DNA from: Proteocatella sp041738345
GTDB taxonomy: Bacteria > Bacillota > Clostridia > Peptostreptococcales > Filifactoraceae
Length of the DNA: 64,000 nt
Direction of reading: 5' to 3'
Assembly: GCA_041738345.1 (NCBI GenBank)
Contig: JBGSPX010000037.1
Location: forward strand, 62,001 to 126,000
The position numbers were made by a program, and so were the translations under genes. The notes beneath the pieces are model-generated. The model saw only the letters and a program-made list of their open reading frames with translations, searched no databases and was not told the DNA's origin. Shown here piece after piece: positions 53,246 through 61,262 of this stretch; the first letter of the stretch is position 1; each line of letters opens with the position of its first letter.

Positions 53246-53950
53246 ATGAGACTTAATAAATTTATAGCAGCAAGCGGAATAACGTCTAGAAGAAAAGCCG
53301 ACGAGCTCATAAAAAATGGCGAAATAAAAATAAACGGACAAGTCGTTGCAGAACTTGGAACTGAAGTTTCTGAAACAGATATCGTGTCCTACAACGATAC
53401 TATAATAAAAGAAGAAAGTTCAAAAATATATCTTATGCTTAACAAGCCCGCTAAGTATTTATCTAGCGTATCTGACGATAGAAGTCGAAAAACAGTTATT
53501 GATATTGTAAAAAATAACTATTCAGAAAGGTTATACCCTGTAGGAAGACTTGATTATGATACAGAAGGACTGTTAATACTTACAAACGATGGCGAGATAA
53601 CAAATAAACTAACTCATCCTAAACACCATATTAAAAAAACCTATCTCGTAAAAACAAACAAGCCTATAAGTGCTTCTGCTTTAACTAATTTGGAAAATGG
53701 AGTACTTATAGATGATTATATGACAAAAAAAGCTTCTATTAAGATGCATCCTAAACATACTAATCAATGCGAAATAACTATAGGTGAAGGACGAAATAGA
53801 CAAGTTCGAAAAATGTTTGCATCGCAAGACATCGAAGTAATATACCTTAAGCGACTATCTATGGGAAATTTAAAACTTGGCAATCTCCCACTAGGAAAAA
53901 CACGAGAACTAACTAAAGAAGAAGTTGATTACTTAAAGTCAATAAATTGA
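53246..53950 (+). CDS. rRNA pseudouridine synthase, RsuA/RluB family
   Basis: 234 residues: S4 RNA-binding domain (1-60, RLNKFIAASGITSRRKADELI), catalytic GRLDYDTEGLLILTNDG with the aspartate, and EGRNRQVRKMF. Modifies 16S or 23S rRNA; which site cannot be told. Start at ATG 53246, with GAGGT just upstream; the GTG four codons earlier overlaps that site. Confidence 0.93.
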   Translation: MRLNKFIAASGITSRRKADELIKNGEIKINGQVVAELGTEVSETDIVSYNDTIIKEESSKIYLMLNKPAKYLSSVSDDRSRKTVIDIVKNNYSERLYPVGRLDYDTEGLLILTNDGEITNKLTHPKHHIKKTYLVKTNKPISASALTNLENGVLIDDYMTKKASIKMHPKHTNQCEITIGEGRNRQVRKMFASQDIEVIYLKRLSMGNLKLGNLPLGKTRELTKEEVDYLKSIN

Positions 53951-54247
53951 ACTTTATCCTTCTCATTTCGTCGTTAATATTTTATCATTTTCTTTAATAT
54001 CTAAGCTGTTTATTTTAAAAATAATTTAAAAACAAGCAATTAGATTATTTAAATTTGCAAAAAATATAGTTTTGAAAGCTCTAATAAATATTTTTTGAAA
54101 ATTGTGCAGTTATTTTTTTAACTATAATTGCAACTCAAAAATCTTTTTATTCAAAAATGCAGTTTTTCATTTATTTTTGTATATAATTATGTTATTTTAT
54201 AAATATAAAGCAATACTTAAAACCATTTAAAAGAAGGAGTTATCATC
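53951..54247 (+). other. AT-rich leader upstream of the carboxyltransferase gene
   Basis: Almost 300 bases without a gene. TATAAT boxes occur at 54123-54128 (with TTGTGC 15 bases upstream) and 54182-54187 (no good -35), either of which could start the carboxyltransferase mRNA. No riboswitch or RNA gene was recognised. Confidence 0.35.
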
Positions 54248-55633
54248 ATGATTAATAATATAAATATAACCGAAACCGTTTTAAGAGATGGGCACCAATC
54301 ACTTATGGCCACAAGACTCTCTACCGAAGATATGCTTCCAATCATAAAAACTCTGGACGAAGCTGGCTATTATTCTTTGGAAATGTGGGGAGGCGCGACC
54401 TTCGACTCATGCCTTAGATATTTAGACGAAGATCCATGGGAAAGACTTAGAACTATAAAGAAAAATGTAAAAAATACAAAGCTTCAAATGCTTTTAAGAG
54501 GTCAAAATTTACTAGGATATAAGCATTACAGCAATGACGTAGTTGATACCTTTATAAAAAAAGCTATTGAGAATGGAATTGATATAATACGAGTGTTTGA
54601 TGCACTAAATGACTATAGTAATCTAATCACAAGTATTAATTCTATAAATAAATACGGCGGAATTGCTCAAGCTGCTATTGTATATACTGAGAGTCCAGTG
54701 CATACCATAGATTACTATCTTGACCTTGCAAAAAAATTAGAAGTTATGGGAGCACATTCTATATGCATAAAAGATATGTCTGGAATACTTCTTCCTAAAA
54801 TAACTTACGATTTAGTAAAAGCCCTGAAATCAAATATAAGCATTCCTATACACCTTCACACTCATTGTACTGCTGGACTAGCGGAAATGAACTATATAAA
54901 AGCTGCTGAAGCGGGTATAGATGGCATAGATACTGCTATATCTCCATTTTCAAAAGGTACTTCTCAACCTCCAACCGAATCAATTCACGCTGCCCTTACA
55001 AATATGGAGTATAATACCAATTTAAATTTAGAAAAATTGAATTTAATTTCAGAGCATTTTTCTAAGGTAAGAGATAAATATATAGAAAATGGTATGTTTA
55101 ACTTTAGGATGCTTGATACTGATATAAAAACGCTTGTATATCAAGTCCCAGGCGGAATGTTATCTAATCTTATGTTTCAATTAGAACAGCAAGGTTTATC
55201 TGATAAATTCGAAGCTGTACTAAGTGAAGTTCCTAGCATAAGAAAGGATTTAGGTTACCCTCCTTTAGTTACTCCTATGAGTCAAATGGTTGGAACTCAA
55301 GCTGTATTTAACGTAATGTTAAATGAGCGTTATAAAATGGTTCCTACCGAAATAAAAGACTATGTTCTTGGAAGATATGGAAATCCACCTATAAGCATCT
55401 CTGACGATATAAAAGAAATTATTTTAAAAAATCACGTTTATGAAGAAATCTCAGTTAAAAGTTACATGCAATTTAAAAAAGAAATTAATGGACTTGCGCT
55501 TTCAGAAGAAGATGTACTTTCATATGCAATTTTCCCAGATGTAGCAAGAAAATTTTTAGAAAATAGATGGTCTATAAATAATAAGATAGAAAATAGTATT
55601 TATGAAGAAAATACATTTAATCACCCAATCTAA
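54248..55633 (+). CDS. oadA: Carboxyltransferase subunit (oxaloacetate decarboxylase alpha / transcarboxylase 5S type), no biotin domain
   Basis: 461 residues: ITETVLRDGHQSLMATRLSTEDM at the start, EMWGGATFDSCLRYLDEDPWERLR, LRGQNLLGYKHYSNDVV, CIKDMSGILLP and the metal-binding HLHTHCTAG, then the PYC/OadA C-terminal helical domain. It stops before the linker and biotinyl domain with the AMKM motif that full OadA or PycB carry, so it needs a separate biotin carrier, not in the window. GGAG lies 8 bases before ATG. It is a single-gene unit with a strong terminator. Confidence 0.9.
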   Translation: MINNINITETVLRDGHQSLMATRLSTEDMLPIIKTLDEAGYYSLEMWGGATFDSCLRYLDEDPWERLRTIKKNVKNTKLQMLLRGQNLLGYKHYSNDVVDTFIKKAIENGIDIIRVFDALNDYSNLITSINSINKYGGIAQAAIVYTESPVHTIDYYLDLAKKLEVMGAHSICIKDMSGILLPKITYDLVKALKSNISIPIHLHTHCTAGLAEMNYIKAAEAGIDGIDTAISPFSKGTSQPPTESIHAALTNMEYNTNLNLEKLNLISEHFSKVRDKYIENGMFNFRMLDTDIKTLVYQVPGGMLSNLMFQLEQQGLSDKFEAVLSEVPSIRKDLGYPPLVTPMSQMVGTQAVFNVMLNERYKMVPTEIKDYVLGRYGNPPISISDDIKEIILKNHVYEEISVKSYMQFKKEINGLALSEEDVLSYAIFPDVARKFLENRWSINNKIENSIYEENTFNHPI

Positions 55634-55646
55634 AATATCATAATTC

Positions 55647-55663
55647 GAGTATTAATAATACTC
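55647..55663. repeat. Small perfect inverted repeat
   Basis: GAGTATTA and TAATACTC around one base, just upstream of the main terminator. Purpose unclear; it may add to termination. Confidence 0.4.
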
Positions 55664-55670
55664 TTATAAA

Positions 55671-55709
55671 AAAAGGTATGTTGTGCTAAAAACTCACAAC
55701 ATACCTTTT
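55671..55709. terminator. Bidirectional terminator, 15-base perfect stem
   Basis: Arms 55671-55685 and 55695-55709 are exact complements with a 9-base loop, with A/T runs on both sides. It ends the carboxyltransferase gene and the convergent SLH gene. Confidence 0.92.
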
Positions 55710-55733
55710 TTATTTAATATTCTTTTATTGAAT

Positions 55734-58700
55734 CTAATCTATATAGATGTCTAACGTTACGTCAGCACCTCCAATTATACCTGTTAATGTGTATTTCCCT
55801 GGAGAAATATCATTAGGTATAACTATACCTCTAGCCTTATAACCAAAATTAACATTTGATAATCCTGTACTAGATGAAGGTCGCCCTACCTCTATAAGGA
55901 CTGTTCCAATTTTGTCATTCCCTTGTAACGCGTAAGTTCCAGTTCTTAAATCTGTGCTACTTACAAAAGTATCACTTAGATAAACAGTTCTAGCTTCCTT
56001 AGGAACTTTAAAAGTAAGTTTTATACTTGATCCAACCTGTTTTTGGTTTATCTCCGTTTTATTAGAGCTGTATTTAATAGGTTCTTTTGATTCAAATATA
56101 AATCCTGAGAAGTAAGTTCCCATAGGACTTTCTCCGGTATATCTTCCAGTTCCAGAAATCATAGCATTTTCACCTACATTAATTTTACCCTTATTATTTA
56201 CAGTAACATTATTGTTAGCTGTTAAGGTCGCACTATTTTTCACATTAAGCGTAGCGCCATCAGATACTACTAAGTTCTGCTCTAATGTAAGTGATTGAAG
56301 TAAGTCTGCATTCCCTTCAATTGTCATAATAGGCCCTGCCATAGAACCAGTTATAACTACTGCTGATTTTCCATAAGTTTTAAGTGTAGTGCCTTCTTTT
56401 CCAATCCATTTTCTACCAGCATTACTAAGTGTTCCTGCAACAATTATTCTACCACCATTATCTACTTTATACATTCCTTTTCCTGATTTGTTAAGCACAG
56501 CTCCAGTTTTTATATAAAGTACACCTTTTCCAGTTATTCTAAATTGTTTTATAGTCTTGTAGTTTTTATCTCCAAAACCTACATTTCTTCCTGAAGTAAT
56601 TGGGTCTGCACTATAACTCAAAGTTGCTCCATCTACAACCGTAACTGGTTTAGTTATAACTGTATTTTGAGCTAACGTCATACTCTTAACTACTTTTATT
56701 GCTGAAACATTTGAATTGCTAAGCGCATTATAAAATTCTGTAGCAGTTGAAACATCTGTATATACTGTAGGCTCAGTGTAATTGAAAGTCGTAGCCTCTG
56801 GTGCTGCATAAAGCGTAGTAACTGGAGCTGGCGCCGGAGCCGTAAAACCTACAGGAGCTGCCATTGCCGAAAATTCTACTCTAAATGTCACTGTTTCAAA
56901 ATCTTCAGAAAGTATAAACGATCCAGAAACCGGAGGAATTTTCACTCCATTTATATTATCTACCGTTATGTTTCCTGCTGTTATTCCATAGAAAGTATAT
57001 CCCGGTTTAGCTCTTAGTCTAACTAACGCCTGATATGCAATTCCAGATTTAAATCTTCCATTTGCATCAAGTTCGCCCATCCAACTTACAGTTTCACTTC
57101 CATATTGAGGATACCAATCTGGATTAGTTGCTATTGTAGTACTTGGAAGAGATCCTACCCTTGGAGTTATACTATAAATATCAACAGCTTTGATTTTTGT
57201 TTTAACTTTTAATTCTTTTGAATATATGATACGTGGCTGATCTCCATCAAGTATGCTTATCTTGACTTTTGCACCATCATGATCTTTTGTTAGTATTAAG
57301 CTATTAAGGTCACTATTTACACTTCCTATTTCAGTTTTACCATCTTTTAATAAAAGTGTAACTTTTATACCTTTTGCAGTGAAGACTCCTCCAGTATCAC
57401 CAAATACTAGATTTTCACCTGTTTTACCGTATTCTTTAAGAAGTACAGTCATTGATTTTATATCCAATACATCATCTACAAAAAACATTTTAGTCTTTGG
57501 CGGAGTTCCTTCTTGTGTTGGATCTACAAGCATCTCAAATAATTCTATTCCATTTTCAGGTTTTACTACTATTGGAATATACGCAAGTTCCACACTATTG
57601 TAACTTGTCGGTATTGGATTACCATTTGTATCTAGTCTAACACCTGACTCAGAATGAATTATTTTTACAGCAACATCTTTTCTCTGCCAAGTATAATCTG
57701 GAGATGTTACTAAATCTGGTCCTGGAATTATGGTTCCAGATGCAGTCTTTTGCATAACTAGAATCTGCATATTTCTGAAAGTATCTCCAGTTGAATAGTT
57801 ATATGGTTTCCATGTGTTTTGATCACTTCTGCTTGTATATTCATACAGCTTCGCTGAAGGAGTTGTACTTGCCGTTCCATAAAGCACTTTCGTACTATCT
57901 GAAGCTTGAGGATTATCAGGATTTTGATTAACTATAGAATCTCTGAATACTGTGATATCCCAATTTTGAAGATTAACAGTATTTCCCTCATCAAGTTGAA
58001 CCCCCATCCCTGTAACCGTAGCACTTACAGCTTTTGAAGGTGGTTTAATCTGCATGTTTATTTCTACACTTGCTGGAGCTACATCTTTTGCACTATGAGT
58101 TATTTTGATTTTCTTTACATTATCAATATCTCCAAGCCCAACATCTGTTCCATGCTCAACCAAAACGTCTTTTTTAGCTATTTCTTGTGTAATTTTAACT
58201 TCTCTTAAAATATCTCCATTTGCAGCTTTTGTTCTATATAAATCTGCCACTGTATATTGATCATCACTTGTATTTTGTTTTTTAAATACAAAATCTTTTA
58301 GTGCCGGAATATATCTAAGTTCTATTTGCGCCGCATCTGGGTCACTACTCACAAGTCTAACTTCTAGGTTTGTAAAATCAAATTTATCTCCATATAAATA
58401 AGAGAACTTATAACCTGAAGCCGAAACTGCATTAATTCTTGCTATCGGGTTAACATTTACATACAATGGATCTTGCGTTTTTATTATTTGATTTCCTGCA
58501 TTCCTAAACGACACTGTGATAGTTTTAGTTTCTTGAACGGTTCCTGGTCGCTTAAGTGTAAGTGGAATTCCATTTTGAAGTGAAGTTTCTATACCTATAT
58601 CTTTAAATGAATCCGAAGCTTTGCCCTCTGCATTAGTTGTTTTTTCAAATTTTACAGTTTTTGTAGCTTCGTTATCATATCTTAGTAAAACTTCCATTCC

Positions 58701-60554
58701 TGTAAAATCAAGTAACTCCCCATCTATATAGGTAGTTTTTGGTGATGTCATAATCATCATTTCCTTAACTTTAGGAATAGCATTTACTGTAAGATTAAGT
58801 GTCGCTGATTTGCTTGTTGGTACATGTGTTATTTTTACAGTCTTAGTGCTTGCTAAAACTTTAGTTTTTCCATCTGGATTAGGATCTATTGAAATAGAGT
58901 TTGTAGCAAAATCCTTCAAAGGTACACTTGCAGTTGCTCCATTACTATATTTAAAAGTAACCTCTAACCCATCTAAATTCAGAGTATCTCCTACTGTATA
59001 TACAAGTTTCTCCGTCGGAGGATATTTTGTAACCTCCATGCCTGTTACTTTAGCATCTGGATCATTTGGTCCAACAGTTCCGCCTCCGATTCCACCACCA
59101 GGTTGGGTAGTTCCACTACTTCCACCTGTAATCGGTTTTCCATTAGATGTTGTCCCACTTGCATTTTTATCTACTTCAACTTTAGTTGGAACTGTATCTA
59201 TTTTACAATCATTCCCATTTATTATAGCACTATCTACTTGCCCCTTGCCTCTTATAGATACTCTATCTGCATCTGTTTTCACAGTGGTAATATGGCTTCC
59301 TTTTTCTGCAAGAATCTCTGAAGCTCTACCAGTAGATGTCAAATATATACTATTTATTTTTCCGAGTACTTCTGCCTTAGTAAGAGGCGCTGATATTACT
59401 ACCGATGTTATCTTTCCATCAAGAGACATATAAGCATTTGATGCACTTCGATTTACAGTTATTGTGCTTATATCTGAATTTTTATCTACATATAAATCCG
59501 AGTCCTCACCTTTTACTTCAATAGTTTTTATTTTAGCTTTTTCGACTCTTACTTCTCCTCTCCTCACATTTGGGATAAGAGCTTCAATTTCTCCTGTCAC
59601 ATAATTTCTAGAACCTGCATTTACATTTACAGTTCCTACAATAGCAGGTTTTTCAACCTTTAGATTTAAATCTCTTGTTTCTTTTTCCATATATACAAGA
59701 GGTATATCTGAATCACCTTTTACAACAACTGAATTAGGTCCCCCGCCTTTTATAACAAGTTTTCCTCTCACCTTTACATTATCTAAGGTTACAGTCCCTT
59801 CGCCTACACTTGCTGAAATCCATAGATTATCTACTATTTTGTTAGAAATAATAGTTCCCGAAGTTTCAACTAGTATATCATTAGGTCCTACAAATATCTT
59901 GTGTAGTTCCGTGGTTTGACTTTGAGACATAGCTCTATTGCTTACTGCCGCCATTATACCTCTTGTTACAGTAGTCTGCGGTCTCAATGTATTATCTGGA
60001 TATCCAGCAAATAGTCCTTCTTTCACCGCTGCGGCAAAATAGTAATTATATCCTTGTGTTATTTTTCCATAATCGCTAAATTTCGAAACTGGATCAAGTG
60101 TTTTTGATTCAAGTCCCATAACTTGTGCAAACATAGCACCTATCTGTTCTCTTGTTGCTGGAGCATTGGGCTTAAGCCTTTTCCCTGGCGCTATTGAAAG
60201 CAGATATCCATTTTCAACTGCAAGGGCTATATCTGCCGAATACCACTGATATGGATTTACATCTGTATACGGAATTGAGTATACATCGCCTGCACCTACT
60301 ATATTAAATGCTTTATTTATTATTTTTACCGTTTCCGCTATGGTTACATATCTATCTGGCTTCATGCTTCCATCTGGATACCCCCCCATAACACCATTAC
60401 TCGCCATTGCTAAAAGATCAGTCTCTGCCCAATGACCTTCTATGTCATTTTTGGATTTATTCTTGCTCGGCGCCGCATATACTGGCACAAACGAGGTAAA
60501 AATCATAACAAATACCAACAATGACGCAATTTTTTTCTTAATTGCTACCCTCAT
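55734..60554 (-). CDS. Large SLH-domain surface protein with Ig-like repeats
   Basis: 1606 residues. A signal peptide (1-28, ending VPVYA) is followed by three S-layer homology domains (about 36-85, 95-147, 155-205), which bind wall polymers. Then comes a beta-rich region with repeated short motifs, a Gly/Thr linker, and at least three bacterial Ig-like units built on YxxGDxLxxxGLEVxxxY (for example LVYTVGDTLNLDGLEVTF). The C-terminal 350 residues look like a beta-helix with many Val/Asn repeats. Start chosen at ATG 60554 after AAAGGG. Probably a major cell-surface or S-layer-associated protein; ligand unknown. Confidence 0.88.
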   Translation of the reverse strand: MRVAIKKKIASLLVFVMIFTSFVPVYAAPSKNKSKNDIEGHWAETDLLAMASNGVMGGYPDGSMKPDRYVTIAETVKIINKAFNIVGAGDVYSIPYTDVNPYQWYSADIALAVENGYLLSIAPGKRLKPNAPATREQIGAMFAQVMGLESKTLDPVSKFSDYGKITQGYNYYFAAAVKEGLFAGYPDNTLRPQTTVTRGIMAAVSNRAMSQSQTTELHKIFVGPNDILVETSGTIISNKIVDNLWISASVGEGTVTLDNVKVRGKLVIKGGGPNSVVVKGDSDIPLVYMEKETRDLNLKVEKPAIVGTVNVNAGSRNYVTGEIEALIPNVRRGEVRVEKAKIKTIEVKGEDSDLYVDKNSDISTITVNRSASNAYMSLDGKITSVVISAPLTKAEVLGKINSIYLTSTGRASEILAEKGSHITTVKTDADRVSIRGKGQVDSAIINGNDCKIDTVPTKVEVDKNASGTTSNGKPITGGSSGTTQPGGGIGGGTVGPNDPDAKVTGMEVTKYPPTEKLVYTVGDTLNLDGLEVTFKYSNGATASVPLKDFATNSISIDPNPDGKTKVLASTKTVKITHVPTSKSATLNLTVNAIPKVKEMMIMTSPKTTYIDGELLDFTGMEVLLRYDNEATKTVKFEKTTNAEGKASDSFKDIGIETSLQNGIPLTLKRPGTVQETKTITVSFRNAGNQIIKTQDPLYVNVNPIARINAVSASGYKFSYLYGDKFDFTNLEVRLVSSDPDAAQIELRYIPALKDFVFKKQNTSDDQYTVADLYRTKAANGDILREVKITQEIAKKDVLVEHGTDVGLGDIDNVKKIKITHSAKDVAPASVEINMQIKPPSKAVSATVTGMGVQLDEGNTVNLQNWDITVFRDSIVNQNPDNPQASDSTKVLYGTASTTPSAKLYEYTSRSDQNTWKPYNYSTGDTFRNMQILVMQKTASGTIIPGPDLVTSPDYTWQRKDVAVKIIHSESGVRLDTNGNPIPTSYNSVELAYIPIVVKPENGIELFEMLVDPTQEGTPPKTKMFFVDDVLDIKSMTVLLKEYGKTGENLVFGDTGGVFTAKGIKVTLLLKDGKTEIGSVNSDLNSLILTKDHDGAKVKISILDGDQPRIIYSKELKVKTKIKAVDIYSITPRVGSLPSTTIATNPDWYPQYGSETVSWMGELDANGRFKSGIAYQALVRLRAKPGYTFYGITAGNITVDNINGVKIPPVSGSFILSEDFETVTFRVEFSAMAAPVGFTAPAPAPVTTLYAAPEATTFNYTEPTVYTDVSTATEFYNALSNSNVSAIKVVKSMTLAQNTVITKPVTVVDGATLSYSADPITSGRNVGFGDKNYKTIKQFRITGKGVLYIKTGAVLNKSGKGMYKVDNGGRIIVAGTLSNAGRKWIGKEGTTLKTYGKSAVVITGSMAGPIMTIEGNADLLQSLTLEQNLVVSDGATLNVKNSATLTANNNVTVNNKGKINVGENAMISGTGRYTGESPMGTYFSGFIFESKEPIKYSSNKTEINQKQVGSSIKLTFKVPKEARTVYLSDTFVSSTDLRTGTYALQGNDKIGTVLIEVGRPSSSTGLSNVNFGYKARGIVIPNDISPGKYTLTGIIGGADVTLDIYID

Positions 60555-60595
60555 AAAATATCCCTTTCTTTTGTCTATAGTATTAAAATTCACTT

Positions 60596-60624
60596 AATAT
60601 ATATTTTACCATAAACCCCTTCAA
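60596..60624 (-). promoter_or_regulatory. Promoter of the SLH protein gene
   Basis: On the minus strand TTGAAG (60624-60619) and TATATT (60601-60596) are 17 bases apart, leaving a leader of roughly 35 bases. Confidence 0.5.
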
Positions 60625-60721
60625 AAGTCATTATATTATGCTGTTTTGATATCAAATTTATTTTTTATTTTGATGGTTTTTATGTGACATTTTGTATCAG
60701 TTGCAGAATTTTCATAAAATA

Positions 60722-60740
60722 ATGTCAAATCACTTGACAT
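60722..60740. promoter_or_regulatory. Operator-like palindrome over the -35 box of the XRE regulator gene
   Basis: ATGTCAA and TTGACAT form a perfect inverted repeat around 5 bases. The right arm contains the -35 TTGACA, so a bound protein would block the promoter. The XRE regulator made from it is the obvious candidate. Confidence 0.6.
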
Positions 60741-60762
60741 ATTTTTATTTTTTCGATATCAT
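60734..60762 (+). promoter_or_regulatory. Promoter of the XRE regulator gene
   Basis: Consensus TTGACA (60734-60739), 17-base spacer, TATCAT (60757-60762). Confidence 0.75.
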
Positions 60763-60807
60763 TTTAATGAAATGTTTTTCATTCTATTCTAAGGAGGTGA
60801 AATCTAA

Positions 60808-61194
60808 GTGTTATTTGGCGAAAAACTTAAAAAGCTTAGAAAAAATTCAAAAATTACTCAAGGAGAATTATCTAAAAAGCTTAACATCACAACCAGAACG
60901 CTCATAAACTATGAGAGTGGAAAGTGTTACCCTAAACAAACTGAGATATATTCTACAATAGCCTCGGTTTTTGATGTCAGCATTGATTACCTTATATCAG
61001 ATACCGACTCCGATGTTTTTTCTACATATAAATTTACAAATGACCCTCTTAAGCAAGCTAAAAATTTAGTGCATGAACTCACTACTTTATTCGAACATGG
61101 TAATCTATGCGAATCTGAAAAAGATGCAGTAATGAAAGCTATTTCCGCTTCATATTGGGAGACCAAAAACATCAATGCTTCTTCTGGATTTTAA
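60808..61194 (+). CDS. XRE-family helix-turn-helix regulator
   Basis: 128 residues: HTH_3 domain at 4-62 (LKKLRKNSKITQGELSKKLNITTRTLINYESG), then a short helical C-terminal part, probably for dimerisation. The start is the GTG at 60808 after a strong AAGGAGG. It lies between the divergent SLH protein gene and the convergent c-di-GMP gene and may control itself and perhaps the SLH gene. Confidence 0.9.
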   Translation: MLFGEKLKKLRKNSKITQGELSKKLNITTRTLINYESGKCYPKQTEIYSTIASVFDVSIDYLISDTDSDVFSTYKFTNDPLKQAKNLVHELTTLFEHGNLCESEKDAVMKAISASYWETKNINASSGF

Positions 61195-61204
61195 GTAATA
61201 ATAA

Positions 61205-61257
61205 AAAAAGCTTTTTTATCAAGGAAATATTTTCATATCCTTTGTAAAAAGCTTTTT
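61205..61257. terminator. Bidirectional terminator
   Basis: Arms around 61205-61225 and 61238-61257 (about 20 bases with small mismatches) flank a 12-base loop, with T-rich ends both ways. It lies between the XRE gene and the convergent EAL gene. Confidence 0.75.
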
Positions 61258-61262
61258 ATTTT

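Noticed and set aside
58810..59433. 207-codon plus-strand frame opposite the SLH gene
   Set aside because: Low-complexity shadow of the Gly/Pro/Thr-rich linker and repeats of the SLH protein; no ribosome site or family match.
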